Shown: positions 42,527 to 51,333 of the stretch, piece after piece
Numbering within the stretch: position 1 is the stretch's first letter
How the letters are laid out: every line of letters starts with the position of its first letter
Source of the DNA: WTFY01 sp964614915
GTDB taxonomy: Bacteria > Pseudomonadota > Gammaproteobacteria > UBA4575
Direction: 5' to 3'
Assembly (NCBI GenBank): GCA_964614915.1
Contig: CAZTNC010000006.1
Coordinates: 47,549-111,548, forward strand
DNA: 64,000 bases
The notes under the pieces: generated by a model
Seen by the model: only the letters and a program-made list of their open reading frames with translations
Told to the model about the DNA's origin: nothing
Database searches by the model: none
Program-made: the position numbers and the translations under genes

Positions 42527-43825
42527 GTGAGTGATAGCAGAGCTGAACAGGTCAAAGAACTGGAAAAGGAATGGGCCACGAATCCTCGATGGAAAAATGT
42601 CAGGCGTGATTATACGGCCGAAGACGTCGTGCGTTTGCGAGGTTCTTTGCGAATAGAACACACGCTTGCAAAAAATGGTGCGGAGAAGCTCTGGAAGCTG
42701 GTCAACGAGGAAGACTACATCAATTGTCTGGGCGCATTGACGGGCGGTCAGGCGGTCCAGCAGGTCAAGGCAGGCATCAAGGCCATCTACCTGTCTGGCT
42801 GGCAGGTTGCAGCCGATGCCAACACGAGTGAAACCATGTATCCGGACCAGTCGCTCTATGCCTATGACTCGGTCCCTACCGTGGTACGGCGCATCAACAA
42901 CGCCTTCAAGCGTGCCGATGAAATTCAATGGGCACGCGGGGAAAGTGACATCGACTACTTTGTGCCGATTGTGGCCGATGCCGAAGCCGGTTTTGGCGGC
43001 GTGCTGAATGCGTTCGAGTTGATGAAAAACATGATCGTGGCGGGGGCCGCCGGTGTGCATTTTGAAGATCAGTTGGCCGCGGTCAAAAAATGCGGCCACA
43101 TGGGTGGCAAGGTGCTTGTGCCGACCCAGGAGGCCTGCCAGAAACTCAATGCCGCCAGGCTTGCTGCAGATGTCATGGGTGTACCGACGGTGGTGCTGGG
43201 ACGCACCGATGCCGAGGCCGCCAATCTGCTGACTTCGGATTTTGACGAAAGAGACCAGCCGTTTTTGACCGGAGAGCGAACCTCGGAAGGCTTCATGCGC
43301 GTAAAAAATGGCCTGGAACAGGCTGTCGCCCGCGGGGTGGCGTATGCCGAGTATGCGGATCTGGTCTGGTGCGAAACAGGGACTCCTGACCTGGAGTTTG
43401 CCAAGGCCTTCGCCGACGGGGTGCACAAGGAGCACCCTGAGCAGTTGCTAGCATATAACTGCTCACCTTCCTTTAACTGGAAGAAGAACCTGGATGATGC
43501 CACGATCGCAAAATTTCAGCGTGAACTCGGCGCCATGGGCTACAAGTACCAGTTTATTACCCTGGCCGGCATTCACAACATGTGGTACCACATGTTCGAC
43601 CTTGCAGCAGGGTATGCGAAGGAAGGCATGACAGCCTACGTGAACATGATGCAGCAGCCGGAGTTTGACGCACGTGATCGCGGTTACACCTTTGTCAGCC
43701 ATCAGCAGGAAGTGGGTGCAGGCTACTTCGACGATGTCACCACTACCATTCAAGGTGGCCAGTCTTCGGTGACGGCGCTGACCGGCTCCACGGAAGAGGT
43801 CCAGTTTGACTCCAAAGCTGAATGA
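42527..43825 (+). CDS. aceA: Isocitrate lyase
   Basis: 432 residues, GTG start seven bases after a perfect AAGGAGG. Cleaves isocitrate to glyoxylate and succinate. The catalytic loop KKCGHMGGKVLVP carries the active Cys; AGFGGVLNAFELMKNMI, the metal-binding VADAEAG and NCSPSFNWKK are intact, and the C terminus holds the TEEVQF lid. Malate synthase is not in the window. Immediately upstream of isocitrate dehydrogenase, which competes for the same substrate. Confidence 0.97.
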   Translation: MSDSRAEQVKELEKEWATNPRWKNVRRDYTAEDVVRLRGSLRIEHTLAKNGAEKLWKLVNEEDYINCLGALTGGQAVQQVKAGIKAIYLSGWQVAADANTSETMYPDQSLYAYDSVPTVVRRINNAFKRADEIQWARGESDIDYFVPIVADAEAGFGGVLNAFELMKNMIVAGAAGVHFEDQLAAVKKCGHMGGKVLVPTQEACQKLNAARLAADVMGVPTVVLGRTDAEAANLLTSDFDERDQPFLTGERTSEGFMRVKNGLEQAVARGVAYAEYADLVWCETGTPDLEFAKAFADGVHKEHPEQLLAYNCSPSFNWKKNLDDATIAKFQRELGAMGYKYQFITLAGIHNMWYHMFDLAAGYAKEGMTAYVNMMQQPEFDARDRGYTFVSHQQEVGAGYFDDVTTTIQGGQSSVTALTGSTEEVQFDSKAE

Positions 43826-43891
43826 CGGCCGTGATTCGCAGCTGATCGTGTCCCTGTATGATGTCGCGGGGCCAGTGAGCCCTCCGGGTCT

Positions 43892-43900
43892 TGCTATAAT
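43892..43900 (+). promoter_or_regulatory. Extended -10 promoter of icd
   Basis: TGC-TATAAT, with a perfect TATAAT at 43895-43900 and the TG of an extended -10. No clear -35. Predicted start near 43907, 28 bases before icd. It lets icd be expressed independently of aceA. Confidence 0.55.
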
Positions 43901-43934
43901 CAAAGGCCAGTTGCTATTTTCCTGAGGGCGCATC

Positions 43935-45281
43935 ATGCAGCAGCACAAGCCCTATGAGCATGTCCAGATCCCTGCCGAGGGAGAGGCGATCACGCTCAAT
44001 CCCGACAAGAGTCTGGATGTCCCGGACAAGCCGATAGTTCCATTCATCGAAGGTGACGGAATCGGTCTGGACGTCACTCCCGTCATGCGGCGCGTGGTCG
44101 CGGCAGCGGTCAACCAGGCCTATGAAGGCAAGCGCCGCATCAGCTGGATGGAAATCTATGCCGGCGAAAAAGCTGCCCGCTTGTACGGCAAGCACCACTA
44201 CCTGCCGGATGAAACCCTTGAAGTGATGAAAAAGTATGTGGTTTCGATCAAGGGACCCCTGGCTACGCCTGTGGGAGAGGGGATGCGCTCGTTGAATGTG
44301 GCCATACGGCAGAAGCTGGACTTGTTCGCATGCGTGCGCCCGATCCGCTATTTCCCGGGCACACCCACGCCGCTGAAGGATTCGGGAACCACTGACATGG
44401 TGATCTTCAGGGAAAACACCGAGGACATCTATGCGGGGATTGAATGGGAAGCGCAAAGTGATGAAGTAAAGAAAATTATCAAGTTTTTGCGCGAAGAAAT
44501 GAATGTGACAAAAATCCGCTTCCCGAAGACCTCGGGTATCGGGATCAAGCCGGTTTCGAAGGAAGGCTCTGTTCGTTTGATTCGCAAGGCCATCCAGTAT
44601 GCGATCGACAACGACCGCAAGTCGGTGTCCCTCGTGCACAAGGGAAACATCATGAAGTTCACGGAAGGGGCGTTTCGAAACTGGGGTTACGAGTTGGCGC
44701 TGAACGAGTTCAATGCTGAAGTGATCGGCGAGGGTCCCTGGTGCAAGATCAAGAATCCGAACAATGGCAGCGACATTGTCGTCAAGGACATCATCGCAGA
44801 CAATTTCCTGCAGCAAATCCTGCTAAAACCGGAAAGCTACGAGGTGATCGCGACCCTGAACCTGAATGGAGACTATATTTCAGATGCCCTGGCAGCCCAG
44901 GTTGGCGGGATAGGGATTGCGCCGGGTGCAAATGTCTCGGATGATGTTGCATGCTTTGAAGCAACGCACGGCACTGCACCAACCCATGCCGGCAAGGACA
45001 GGGTGAATCCCGGGTCCATTATTTTGTCGGCAGAAATGATGCTGCGTCATCTGGGGTGGAAAGAGGCCGCCGATTTGGTCATTTCAGGGATTTCCGGTGC
45101 AATTGCCTCCAGGACGGTGACTTACGATCTGGCGCGGGCTCGGGCAGGGATCCAGATCCGGGCAAGACGACCGGGAACCTCCAAGGAGGTACAGGAAGAT
45201 CTTGAACGGCTGATGCCGGGCGCCACCTTGGTCAGTACTTCCGGTTTTGGAGATGCCATCATTAAGAACATGCATGAGTAG
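43935..45281 (+). CDS. icd: Isocitrate dehydrogenase, with an insertion at the cofactor loop
   Basis: 448 residues against 416 in E. coli. Oxidises isocitrate to 2-oxoglutarate. The phosphorylatable serine loop GEGMRSLNVAIRQ (Ser119, equal to Ser113 of E. coli) and the substrate Arg/Tyr/Lys residues are kept. The NADP-specific Lys344-Tyr345 pair of E. coli is Thr350-His351 here (HGTAPTHAGKD). About 24 extra residues (near 399-422) separate TVTYD from LERLMPGATL, which are contiguous in E. coli and also contact the cofactor. Cofactor preference is therefore uncertain. aceK is not in the window. Confidence 0.95.
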   Translation: MQQHKPYEHVQIPAEGEAITLNPDKSLDVPDKPIVPFIEGDGIGLDVTPVMRRVVAAAVNQAYEGKRRISWMEIYAGEKAARLYGKHHYLPDETLEVMKKYVVSIKGPLATPVGEGMRSLNVAIRQKLDLFACVRPIRYFPGTPTPLKDSGTTDMVIFRENTEDIYAGIEWEAQSDEVKKIIKFLREEMNVTKIRFPKTSGIGIKPVSKEGSVRLIRKAIQYAIDNDRKSVSLVHKGNIMKFTEGAFRNWGYELALNEFNAEVIGEGPWCKIKNPNNGSDIVVKDIIADNFLQQILLKPESYEVIATLNLNGDYISDALAAQVGGIGIAPGANVSDDVACFEATHGTAPTHAGKDRVNPGSIILSAEMMLRHLGWKEAADLVISGISGAIASRTVTYDLARARAGIQIRARRPGTSKEVQEDLERLMPGATLVSTSGFGDAIIKNMHE

Positions 45282-45312
45282 ATAACCCTGAACAGGGGTT
45301 GGTTCTCGAACG

Positions 45313-45654
45313 ATGCCGAAAAAGCCGCTTTACAAAATCAGCTTTTACAACCTGAATAAAGTTTATGAGATTTATGCAAATCAGGTGTATCAATCTGATT
45401 TATATGGATTTGTTACGATAGAGGGATTGACTTTTGATGAGCGGTCGACCGTGGTGGTCGACCCGAGTGAAGAAAAGCTCAAATCTGAGTTTGAACAGGT
45501 CAAGCGGTTTTTCGTACCCATGCATTCCATCATTCGTATCGATGAAGTAGACAAGCGGGGGACTGCCAAAATTTCTGATGCGGGTGAGAACGTTGCACAT
45601 TTCCCCTCATCGCTGTACAGCCCAGGGAGCAACGACCAGGGCAAGAAATCCTGA
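45313..45654 (+). CDS. DUF1820 family protein
   Basis: 113 residues. Matches the conserved family of unknown function: VYEIYANQVYQSDLYGFVTI, VVDPSEEKLKSEFE, VPMHSIIRIDEVDKRG. Soluble, no signal peptide. Known only from Gammaproteobacteria and some relatives, with no assigned role. It follows icd by 31 bp and may be cotranscribed. Confidence 0.9.
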   Translation: MPKKPLYKISFYNLNKVYEIYANQVYQSDLYGFVTIEGLTFDERSTVVVDPSEEKLKSEFEQVKRFFVPMHSIIRIDEVDKRGTAKISDAGENVAHFPSSLYSPGSNDQGKKS

Positions 45655-45736
45655 CGGGTCTGCATCCCCCGGTCGGCTGTAGGAACTCATCGTGCTCAGG
45701 ACACGGCAGTAGGCTGTTTATTGCTTGACCTATCGT

Positions 45737-45828
45737 GGAGAGATGCCGGAGTGGTCGAACGGGCTCGCCTGGAAAGTGAGTGTGTCCTCAACGGGGCACC
45801 GAGGGTTCGAATCCCTCTCTCTCCGCCA
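45737..45828 (+). tRNA. tRNA-Ser (anticodon GGA)
   Basis: Acceptor GGAGAGA/TCTCTCC, discriminator G as expected for serine, anticodon stem CTCGC/GTGAG (one wobble) enclosing CTGGAAA... loop with anticodon GGA, long variable arm, T arm GAGGG-TTCGAAT-CCCTC, encoded CCA at 45826-45828. Confidence 0.97.
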
Positions 45829-46147
45829 CAGTACACACAAAACCGGGAAAAATAACGGTTGTTGTGACTGCTGTTGATGAAGATCCGGGCATTCCTGTAT
45901 TCCAAAAGAATCACTTGCATGTGTCGAATGCACACAGTTTCGGTAAGATATTGTGCTTGGGGAATGTCAGATTCAGGAATTTGACAGTTCCGGTTTTGTG
46001 ACATTGTTTCTCCAGTGCGGCATGGGCCTCGTGCTCTTGTGGAGATCACCACACAGGCCAACTGAGAACGAACTGGTCATGGGATGCTGCCTTGTGGATC
46101 CTTCGGCCTTCGGCTAGGCAGACTCCTGTACAGGCATTTTTCTGAAC
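45829..46147 (+). other. Intergenic region, tRNA-Ser to antiporter gene
   Basis: 319 bp. A weak AACCG/CGGTT stem follows the tRNA. A perfect TTGACA occurs at 45981-45986, but 17 bases on is TTGTTT, a poor -10. Otherwise I see nothing. Confidence 0.4.
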
Positions 46148-47776
46148 ATGATTGAAGAAGCACTGTTATCCATCGGCCTGCTGATTTTGGCTACCAAGTT
46201 GGCAGAGGCTGTCTTCAAACGCTTCCATGTGAACTCGATTGTGGCCTATACAGTGGTAGGAATACTGCTGGGCCCTGTCACGGGAATTGTCGAACCCACC
46301 AGCGAGATGCAGATTCTTCTGGGGATCGGCATCTTTCTCCTGTTTTTTCTCATCGGCCTGGATGAGCTTGATATTCCCAGCTTTGCAGCAGCCTTTCGCG
46401 GACGCTTCATTGTGGCCGCGGTCATATCGGTGCTCGTGCCCATGCTGGCCATCATGGCCGTTACCAGCGACGTGATCTACGATTTTGGGCTTGGGCTGGA
46501 CTTCACGGAGTCGGTTTGTCTTGCCGGGATCTTGTCCCTGACCAGCCTGGGGCTTGTCGCCAAGGTACTGGTCGACGGAGGTCATCTGCGTGAACCCATT
46601 GGGATAAGAATCTTTACCATCACGCTGATGGCCGAGATGCTGGCGCTGTTGCTGGTAGGGTTCACGATCGGTGAGCATGACCATGAAATGAGCTGGAGCG
46701 GTGTGCTGGTCTTGCTGGGCCAGATCGTCGCTTTCGCTGCGGTTACCTGGGTGCTGGCGAGCCGGGTGATGCCGTCTGTAATCATGCTGCTGAAGCGTTT
46801 TCTGTCTGTGCCGCAACTCTCCTTCGGGCTGATCTTGGGTGGGTTGTTTCTGACGGTCTCCGGCGCCGAAAAAATGGGCCTGCACGGTTCTCTTGGTGCA
46901 CTGCTGTTCGGTTCCGCACTGTCGGGGCTGCCTTATCAGGTGCGCCGGGATATCGTACCTGGCATGCGCAGCATCGCAGAGGGATTCTTCATACCGCTCT
47001 TCTTTGCTGCAGCGGGGCTGCACCTGAGTCTTTCGTTCATCGAGCTACCGGCATTGACCATTGCGGCACTTGTCATTGTCCCTTTCGTGGGGAAGTTTGC
47101 AGGCGCCCTGATCGGTGCGTATGTGACCCGCCAGGAGATGCCATTCACCCTGGCCACGGGAATGATGGCCAAAGGGGTTGCAGAAATTGCACTGTTGCTG
47201 GTTCTTTTCGAGACCGGTGCCATCACCCCCAGTGTTTTCTCGCTCCTGGTGCTGATCATGGTGGCCTACATCCTGCTGGTGCCCCCGCTGATCAACACCG
47301 CCATACGCAGCACCAAACCATCGCAACAGGATGCGTCATCAGTGCCGCAACTGCCGTCTCTGGCGTATCTGGACTTTGCACTGGATAACATCACGGTCGG
47401 TGACATTCTGGATCACTCGCGCAGCTATCCCGATGCCTCGCAGTCAGTGCGGGCCTTTGTCGACCGGTGGGTCATTCCGAACCAGCAGGACTATCTGGTC
47501 GTCGAGCAGGGCCGGCTTTTGGGTATCGTATCGTTGAGCATGCTGCGTTACCTGCCCAAAGAATTGTGGTCGAGCACACATGTGGGCAAATTCGTGCGCC
47601 AAGATCCGCCCAGTGTCCGATCCAGTGAACCCGTGGAGGATGCATTGCAGAAAATGAAGGAGAACTCGCTTACCGTGATGCCGGTACTGGAGGAAGGATC
47701 CGAAAAGTTTCTCGGCATGGTCACCAGCCAGGAGGTTCTGGATCTCATGATCATGGAGGCCCGTGGCGAGCATTGA
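46148..47776 (+). CDS. CPA2-family cation:proton antiporter with C-terminal CBS pair
   Basis: 542 residues. About 12-13 membrane helices over residues 1-~385 of the Kef/NhaA-like fold (VNSIVAYTVVGILLGPVTG near the N terminus, KMGLHGSLGALLFGSALSG, MMAKGVAEIALLLVLFETG). Residues ~410-542 are a cytoplasmic pair of CBS domains, which usually sense adenosine nucleotides; there is no TrkA_N domain as in KefB/KefC. Probably exchanges Na+ or K+ for H+; the ion cannot be read from sequence. Stands alone between tRNA-Ser and ffs. Confidence 0.87.
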   Translation: MIEEALLSIGLLILATKLAEAVFKRFHVNSIVAYTVVGILLGPVTGIVEPTSEMQILLGIGIFLLFFLIGLDELDIPSFAAAFRGRFIVAAVISVLVPMLAIMAVTSDVIYDFGLGLDFTESVCLAGILSLTSLGLVAKVLVDGGHLREPIGIRIFTITLMAEMLALLLVGFTIGEHDHEMSWSGVLVLLGQIVAFAAVTWVLASRVMPSVIMLLKRFLSVPQLSFGLILGGLFLTVSGAEKMGLHGSLGALLFGSALSGLPYQVRRDIVPGMRSIAEGFFIPLFFAAAGLHLSLSFIELPALTIAALVIVPFVGKFAGALIGAYVTRQEMPFTLATGMMAKGVAEIALLLVLFETGAITPSVFSLLVLIMVAYILLVPPLINTAIRSTKPSQQDASSVPQLPSLAYLDFALDNITVGDILDHSRSYPDASQSVRAFVDRWVIPNQQDYLVVEQGRLLGIVSLSMLRYLPKELWSSTHVGKFVRQDPPSVRSSEPVEDALQKMKENSLTVMPVLEEGSEKFLGMVTSQEVLDLMIMEARGEH

Positions 47777-47938
47777 GTCTACACAGTCACGGCCCCACAA
47801 GCCCAGTGTCGATTGCCATGAGTCACGTATGATCCGTGCCTGAAGGGCACAATCCGATGCCCCTGTGACTGGAAGCTTTTCGCCGGTTTTTCGGTGTCAG
47901 CGGTCCGTCCCTTTGTTTTAAAACTCAGACGGTTAGGT

Positions 47939-47944
47939 TATAGT
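47939..47944 (+). promoter_or_regulatory. -10 box of the 4.5S RNA gene
   Basis: TATAGT (47939-47944), with its last base seven positions before 47951, the base at which the closing helix of the RNA begins. The -35 is poor. Confidence 0.5.
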
Positions 47945-47950
47945 CAAGAT

Positions 47951-48062
<112 letters not shown>

Positions 48063-48101
48063 CCCTCAATCGAGACAGAAAAGCCTGCAAGAATCCCGGC
48101 A

Positions 48102-49685
48102 ATGAGTTATCAAGCATTAGCGCGCAAGTGGCGGCCTGGAAACTTTGCCGAGGTTGTGGGCCAGATGCATGTTGTCAAGGCGCTTTCAAATGCCCTGGAC
48201 CAGCAACGGCTGCATCATGCTTACCTGTTCACGGGTACACGTGGAGTCGGCAAGACGACTTTGGCACGGATATTTGCCAAATGCCTGAATTGCGAGACCG
48301 GTGCCAGCGCCAACCCCTGCGGCGCATGCAGCGCCTGTCAGGAAATCGATGAAGGCAGGTACATTGATCTCATTGAAGTCGACGCGGCCTCGCGCACCAA
48401 GGTCGAGGATACCCGCGAGTTGCTTGATAACGTTCAGTACAGCCCGACACGGGGCCATTTCAAGGTTTACCTGATTGATGAAGTCCACATGCTGTCGGGA
48501 CACAGCTTCAATGCATTGCTGAAAACCCTGGAAGAGCCACCGCCGCACGTGAAGTTCTTGCTGGCGACCACGGACCCGCAGAAACTGCCGATGACCGTGC
48601 TTTCACGCTGTCTGCAGTTCAACCTCAAGAAGCTCCCGGAGGATGCGGTAGTGCAGCAACTGGAAATGATCATGCAGGCAGAGAACGTGCCGTTCGAAAG
48701 ACCGGCCCTGTACTCCATTGCACGGGTTGCGGATGGCAGCATGCGTGACGCATTGAGCCTGCTGGACCAGGCGATTGCATACAGCAAGGAAAACGTCACT
48801 GACAGTGCCATGCATGAAATGCTGGGCACCGTACCGGGAGAGTACATGCAAAAACTGATGCAAGCGCTAATCGATGAGAATGCCGCAGAAATCATGCGGT
48901 GTTCGCATGAACTGGCGCAGCTTTCAGCCGATTTCAGCAGCTTGCTTGATGACATGATTGATATACTTCACCAGGCTGCAATTTCTCAGGCGGTGCCGGA
49001 TGCCATGCGGAGCATAGGATCCGATGTTGAGCTTGCTGGCAAGTTAGGCAAACAACTGAGTCCCGAGGATGTACAGCTTTTTTACCAGATTGCGCTGGTC
49101 GGTCGCCGCGACCTGCACCTGTATACCTCGCAGCAAAGTGCACTGGAAATGACACTGTTGCGCATGCTTGCATTTCGGCCTGCCGGTCAGGATTCGGCGG
49201 GGCAGGAAGCGCAGAAACCCCGCAACGAAGCAGTGTCCGGGTCCAGGGACGTTCAGGGCAGGACGGAAACGGGGCCCAGAAAAACAATCGGCGAACTTGT
49301 CGAAAACGGATCCTGGCCCGAGCTGGTCGAAAAACTGGGCATACAGGGTGCTGCCCATTCGCTGGCTTCGAGCTGTAGCGTGAAAGCAGCCACCCGGGAC
49401 AGGGTGGTTTTAAATCTGGCGAAACAGCATGAAGGCATTGCCATCTCGAATGCGCACCGGAAATTGCAGGACGCGTTGCAGGCGTATTTCAATCAGGATG
49501 TAAAGCTGAAAATCGAGCTTACAGACCAGGACATTGATACTCCGGCCAAAAAGAAAACCCGTGCGATGGAAAAAAGGCAGTCTCAGGTCGAAAAACAGGT
49601 CGAAGAGGACGAGGTCGTCAAGGCATTCAGATCGAGTTTCGGTGCAGAGGTTGTCGCAGGTTCAGTAAAACCCATTGGAGAATGA
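48102..49685 (+). CDS. dnaX: DNA polymerase III subunits gamma/tau
   Basis: 527 residues, shorter than the 643 of E. coli because the tau-specific linker is short. Walker A GTRGVGKT (45-52), zinc cysteines 64, 73, 76 and 79 at the same positions as E. coli, Walker B IDEVHML, sensor 1 ATTDPQKLP, SRC motif. Clamp-loader ATPase. The C-terminal ~140 residues should bind the polymerase. I see no functional programmed frameshift site, so a separate gamma product is doubtful. Confidence 0.96.
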   Translation: MSYQALARKWRPGNFAEVVGQMHVVKALSNALDQQRLHHAYLFTGTRGVGKTTLARIFAKCLNCETGASANPCGACSACQEIDEGRYIDLIEVDAASRTKVEDTRELLDNVQYSPTRGHFKVYLIDEVHMLSGHSFNALLKTLEEPPPHVKFLLATTDPQKLPMTVLSRCLQFNLKKLPEDAVVQQLEMIMQAENVPFERPALYSIARVADGSMRDALSLLDQAIAYSKENVTDSAMHEMLGTVPGEYMQKLMQALIDENAAEIMRCSHELAQLSADFSSLLDDMIDILHQAAISQAVPDAMRSIGSDVELAGKLGKQLSPEDVQLFYQIALVGRRDLHLYTSQQSALEMTLLRMLAFRPAGQDSAGQEAQKPRNEAVSGSRDVQGRTETGPRKTIGELVENGSWPELVEKLGIQGAAHSLASSCSVKAATRDRVVLNLAKQHEGIAISNAHRKLQDALQAYFNQDVKLKIELTDQDIDTPAKKKTRAMEKRQSQVEKQVEEDEVVKAFRSSFGAEVVAGSVKPIGE

Positions 49686-50014
49686 CTGTCATGCAAGGTG
49701 GACTTGGAAACTTGATGAAAAAAGCGCAGCAAATGCAGGAAGACATGAAAAAGGCGCAGGAGGAGTTGAAAAATCTCGAGGTCGAGGGCCAGTCAGGCGG
49801 AGGTCTGGTGACCATCGTGATGACCGGAAAGCATGAAGTGCGCAAGGTGCGTATCGACGAGAGCCTGTTACAGGAGGACAAGGACATGCTGGAAGACCTG
49901 ATTGCAGCCGCGCTCAACGATGCATCCAACAAGGTGGATCAGTCCACCAAGGAACGGTTCTCCAGTCTGGCCAGTGGCCTGGATCTGCCAGCCGGGATGA
50001 AGTTGCCTTTTTGA
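49682..50014 (+). CDS. ybaB: Nucleoid-associated protein YbaB/EbfC
   Basis: 110 residues; the ATG overlaps the dnaX stop (ATGA), and an alternative ATG at 49691 gives MQGGLGNLMKKAQQMQ. Small DNA-binding dimer. Long N-terminal helix QQMQEDMKKAQEELKNLEVEG then VTIVMTGKHEVRKVRIDESL. The dnaX-ybaB-recR operon is conserved. Confidence 0.96.
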   Translation: MTVMQGGLGNLMKKAQQMQEDMKKAQEELKNLEVEGQSGGGLVTIVMTGKHEVRKVRIDESLLQEDKDMLEDLIAAALNDASNKVDQSTKERFSSLASGLDLPAGMKLPF

Positions 50015-50020
50015 CCCGGC

Positions 50021-50647
50021 ATGTCAGTCAATTATCCGGATGACAGTGAACTGGCTCCGCCATCGCTGCTGAGCCTGTTGATCGAATCCCTGCAATGTCT
50101 CCCCGGGGTCGGACCAAAGTCTGCGCAACGCATGGCATTTCACCTGCTGCAGCGCAACCGGGATGGTGCGAAAAGTCTGGCAGATGCCCTGAACCGGGCC
50201 ACCGATGAAATCGGACACTGCAAGAATTGCCGTATTTTCACCGAGCATGAGTCCTGCCCCATCTGTCTGGATGCTTCAAGGGTCCGCACGAAGATCTGTG
50301 TCGTGGAGAACCCAGCGGATGTCTTTACCATCGAGAAGAGCACGGATTACCAGGGTCTGTACTTTGTGTTGATGGGCAGTCTTTCCCCACTGGATGGCAT
50401 CGGGCCCCAGGAACTCGGATTGCCGATCCTAGAGAGACGCCTCGCCGAAGAAACCGTTGAAGAGGTGATCCTGGCGACCAACTCGACAGTCGAAGGTGAA
50501 GTGACCGCACATGTGCTGAATGAAATGGCAGCCAAGCACGGCATCAAGACCACCCGCTTGGCACAGGGGGTGCCGGTGGGCGGCGAACTGGAGTTTGTCG
50601 ATCAAAACACGATCGCACAGGCTTTTGCCAGTCGCAAAACCTACTAG
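50021..50647 (+). CDS. recR: Recombination mediator RecR
   Basis: 208 residues. Helix-hairpin-helix CLPGVGPKSAQRMAFHLL, zinc finger CKNCRIFTEHESCPIC, Toprim domain starting CVVENPADVFTIEKS, and the C-terminal GGELEFVDQNT. Loads RecA onto gaps with RecF and RecO. Six bases after ybaB. Confidence 0.97.
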   Translation: MSVNYPDDSELAPPSLLSLLIESLQCLPGVGPKSAQRMAFHLLQRNRDGAKSLADALNRATDEIGHCKNCRIFTEHESCPICLDASRVRTKICVVENPADVFTIEKSTDYQGLYFVLMGSLSPLDGIGPQELGLPILERRLAEETVEEVILATNSTVEGEVTAHVLNEMAAKHGIKTTRLAQGVPVGGELEFVDQNTIAQAFASRKTY

Positions 50648-50790
50648 CAGCCAGTCCCGCACCGTCATGTACCCAGGCCATGTTTGTGCCGACTTGCAAT
50701 GTGGCCCTGAAAATTTCACCGGGTCCAGCACAGTTATGTGTTAAATTTTTCCAGAGTAAATCCTGTAAGAAGTGAAGAAAGTGGGTGTAT

Positions 50791-51333
50791 ATGCGCTCTG
50801 GTAATCTGGTTTGGATCGATTTGGAAATGACGGGCCTCGATCCGTTCAGTGACCGCATTATTGAAATTGCGGCCGTGGTCACCAACAAGGATCTTGAGGA
50901 ACTGGCTGTCGGACCCGTGCTTGCGATTCATCAGGAACCCTCTGTGCTCAACGCCATGGATGACTGGAATACAAAGCAGCATGCCAGATCCGGACTGACC
51001 GAACGTGTCAGAAACAGCGAAGTCAGCGAGGAGCAGGCAGAGCAGGCGGTCCTGAATTTCATTCGCCAGCATGTTCCCAGCAATGACTCCCCGATGTGTG
51101 GCAACAGCATATGCCAGGACCGCCGTTTTCTGGCACGGTTCATGCCTGAACTCGAACGCTATTTCCACTACCGAAATCTTGATGTCAGCACGCTGAAGGA
51201 GCTGGCACAACGCTGGTACCCGAAAGAGAGGGGCTTTGAAAAAGAGTCCAAGCACTTGGCGCTGGACGATATCCGGGGCTCAATCGAAGAGCTCAGATAC
51301 TATCGCAGTCACCTTCTGAAAAGCACCGTCTGA
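50791..51333 (+). CDS. orn: Oligoribonuclease
   Basis: 180 residues from the ATG at 50791; a GTG two codons earlier is possible. DEDDh 3'-5' exonuclease that removes di- to oligoribonucleotides, including pGpG. Catalytic residues lie in VWIDLEMTGLD, CQDRRFL and the HLALDDIRGSIEEL segment. Its last 25 bases overlap the 3' end of nadB, which runs the other way. Confidence 0.96.
   Translation: MRSGNLVWIDLEMTGLDPFSDRIIEIAAVVTNKDLEELAVGPVLAIHQEPSVLNAMDDWNTKQHARSGLTERVRNSEVSEEQAEQAVLNFIRQHVPSNDSPMCGNSICQDRRFLARFMPELERYFHYRNLDVSTLKELAQRWYPKERGFEKESKHLALDDIRGSIEELRYYRSHLLKSTV

Noticed and set aside
49566..49580. A run of six A followed by G in dnaX, like the programmed -1 frameshift site that makes gamma in E. 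coli.
   Set aside because: The zero-frame codons are GAA AAA AGG, so the run is not in the A-AAA-AAG register needed for tandem slippage, and it lies very close to the C terminus.
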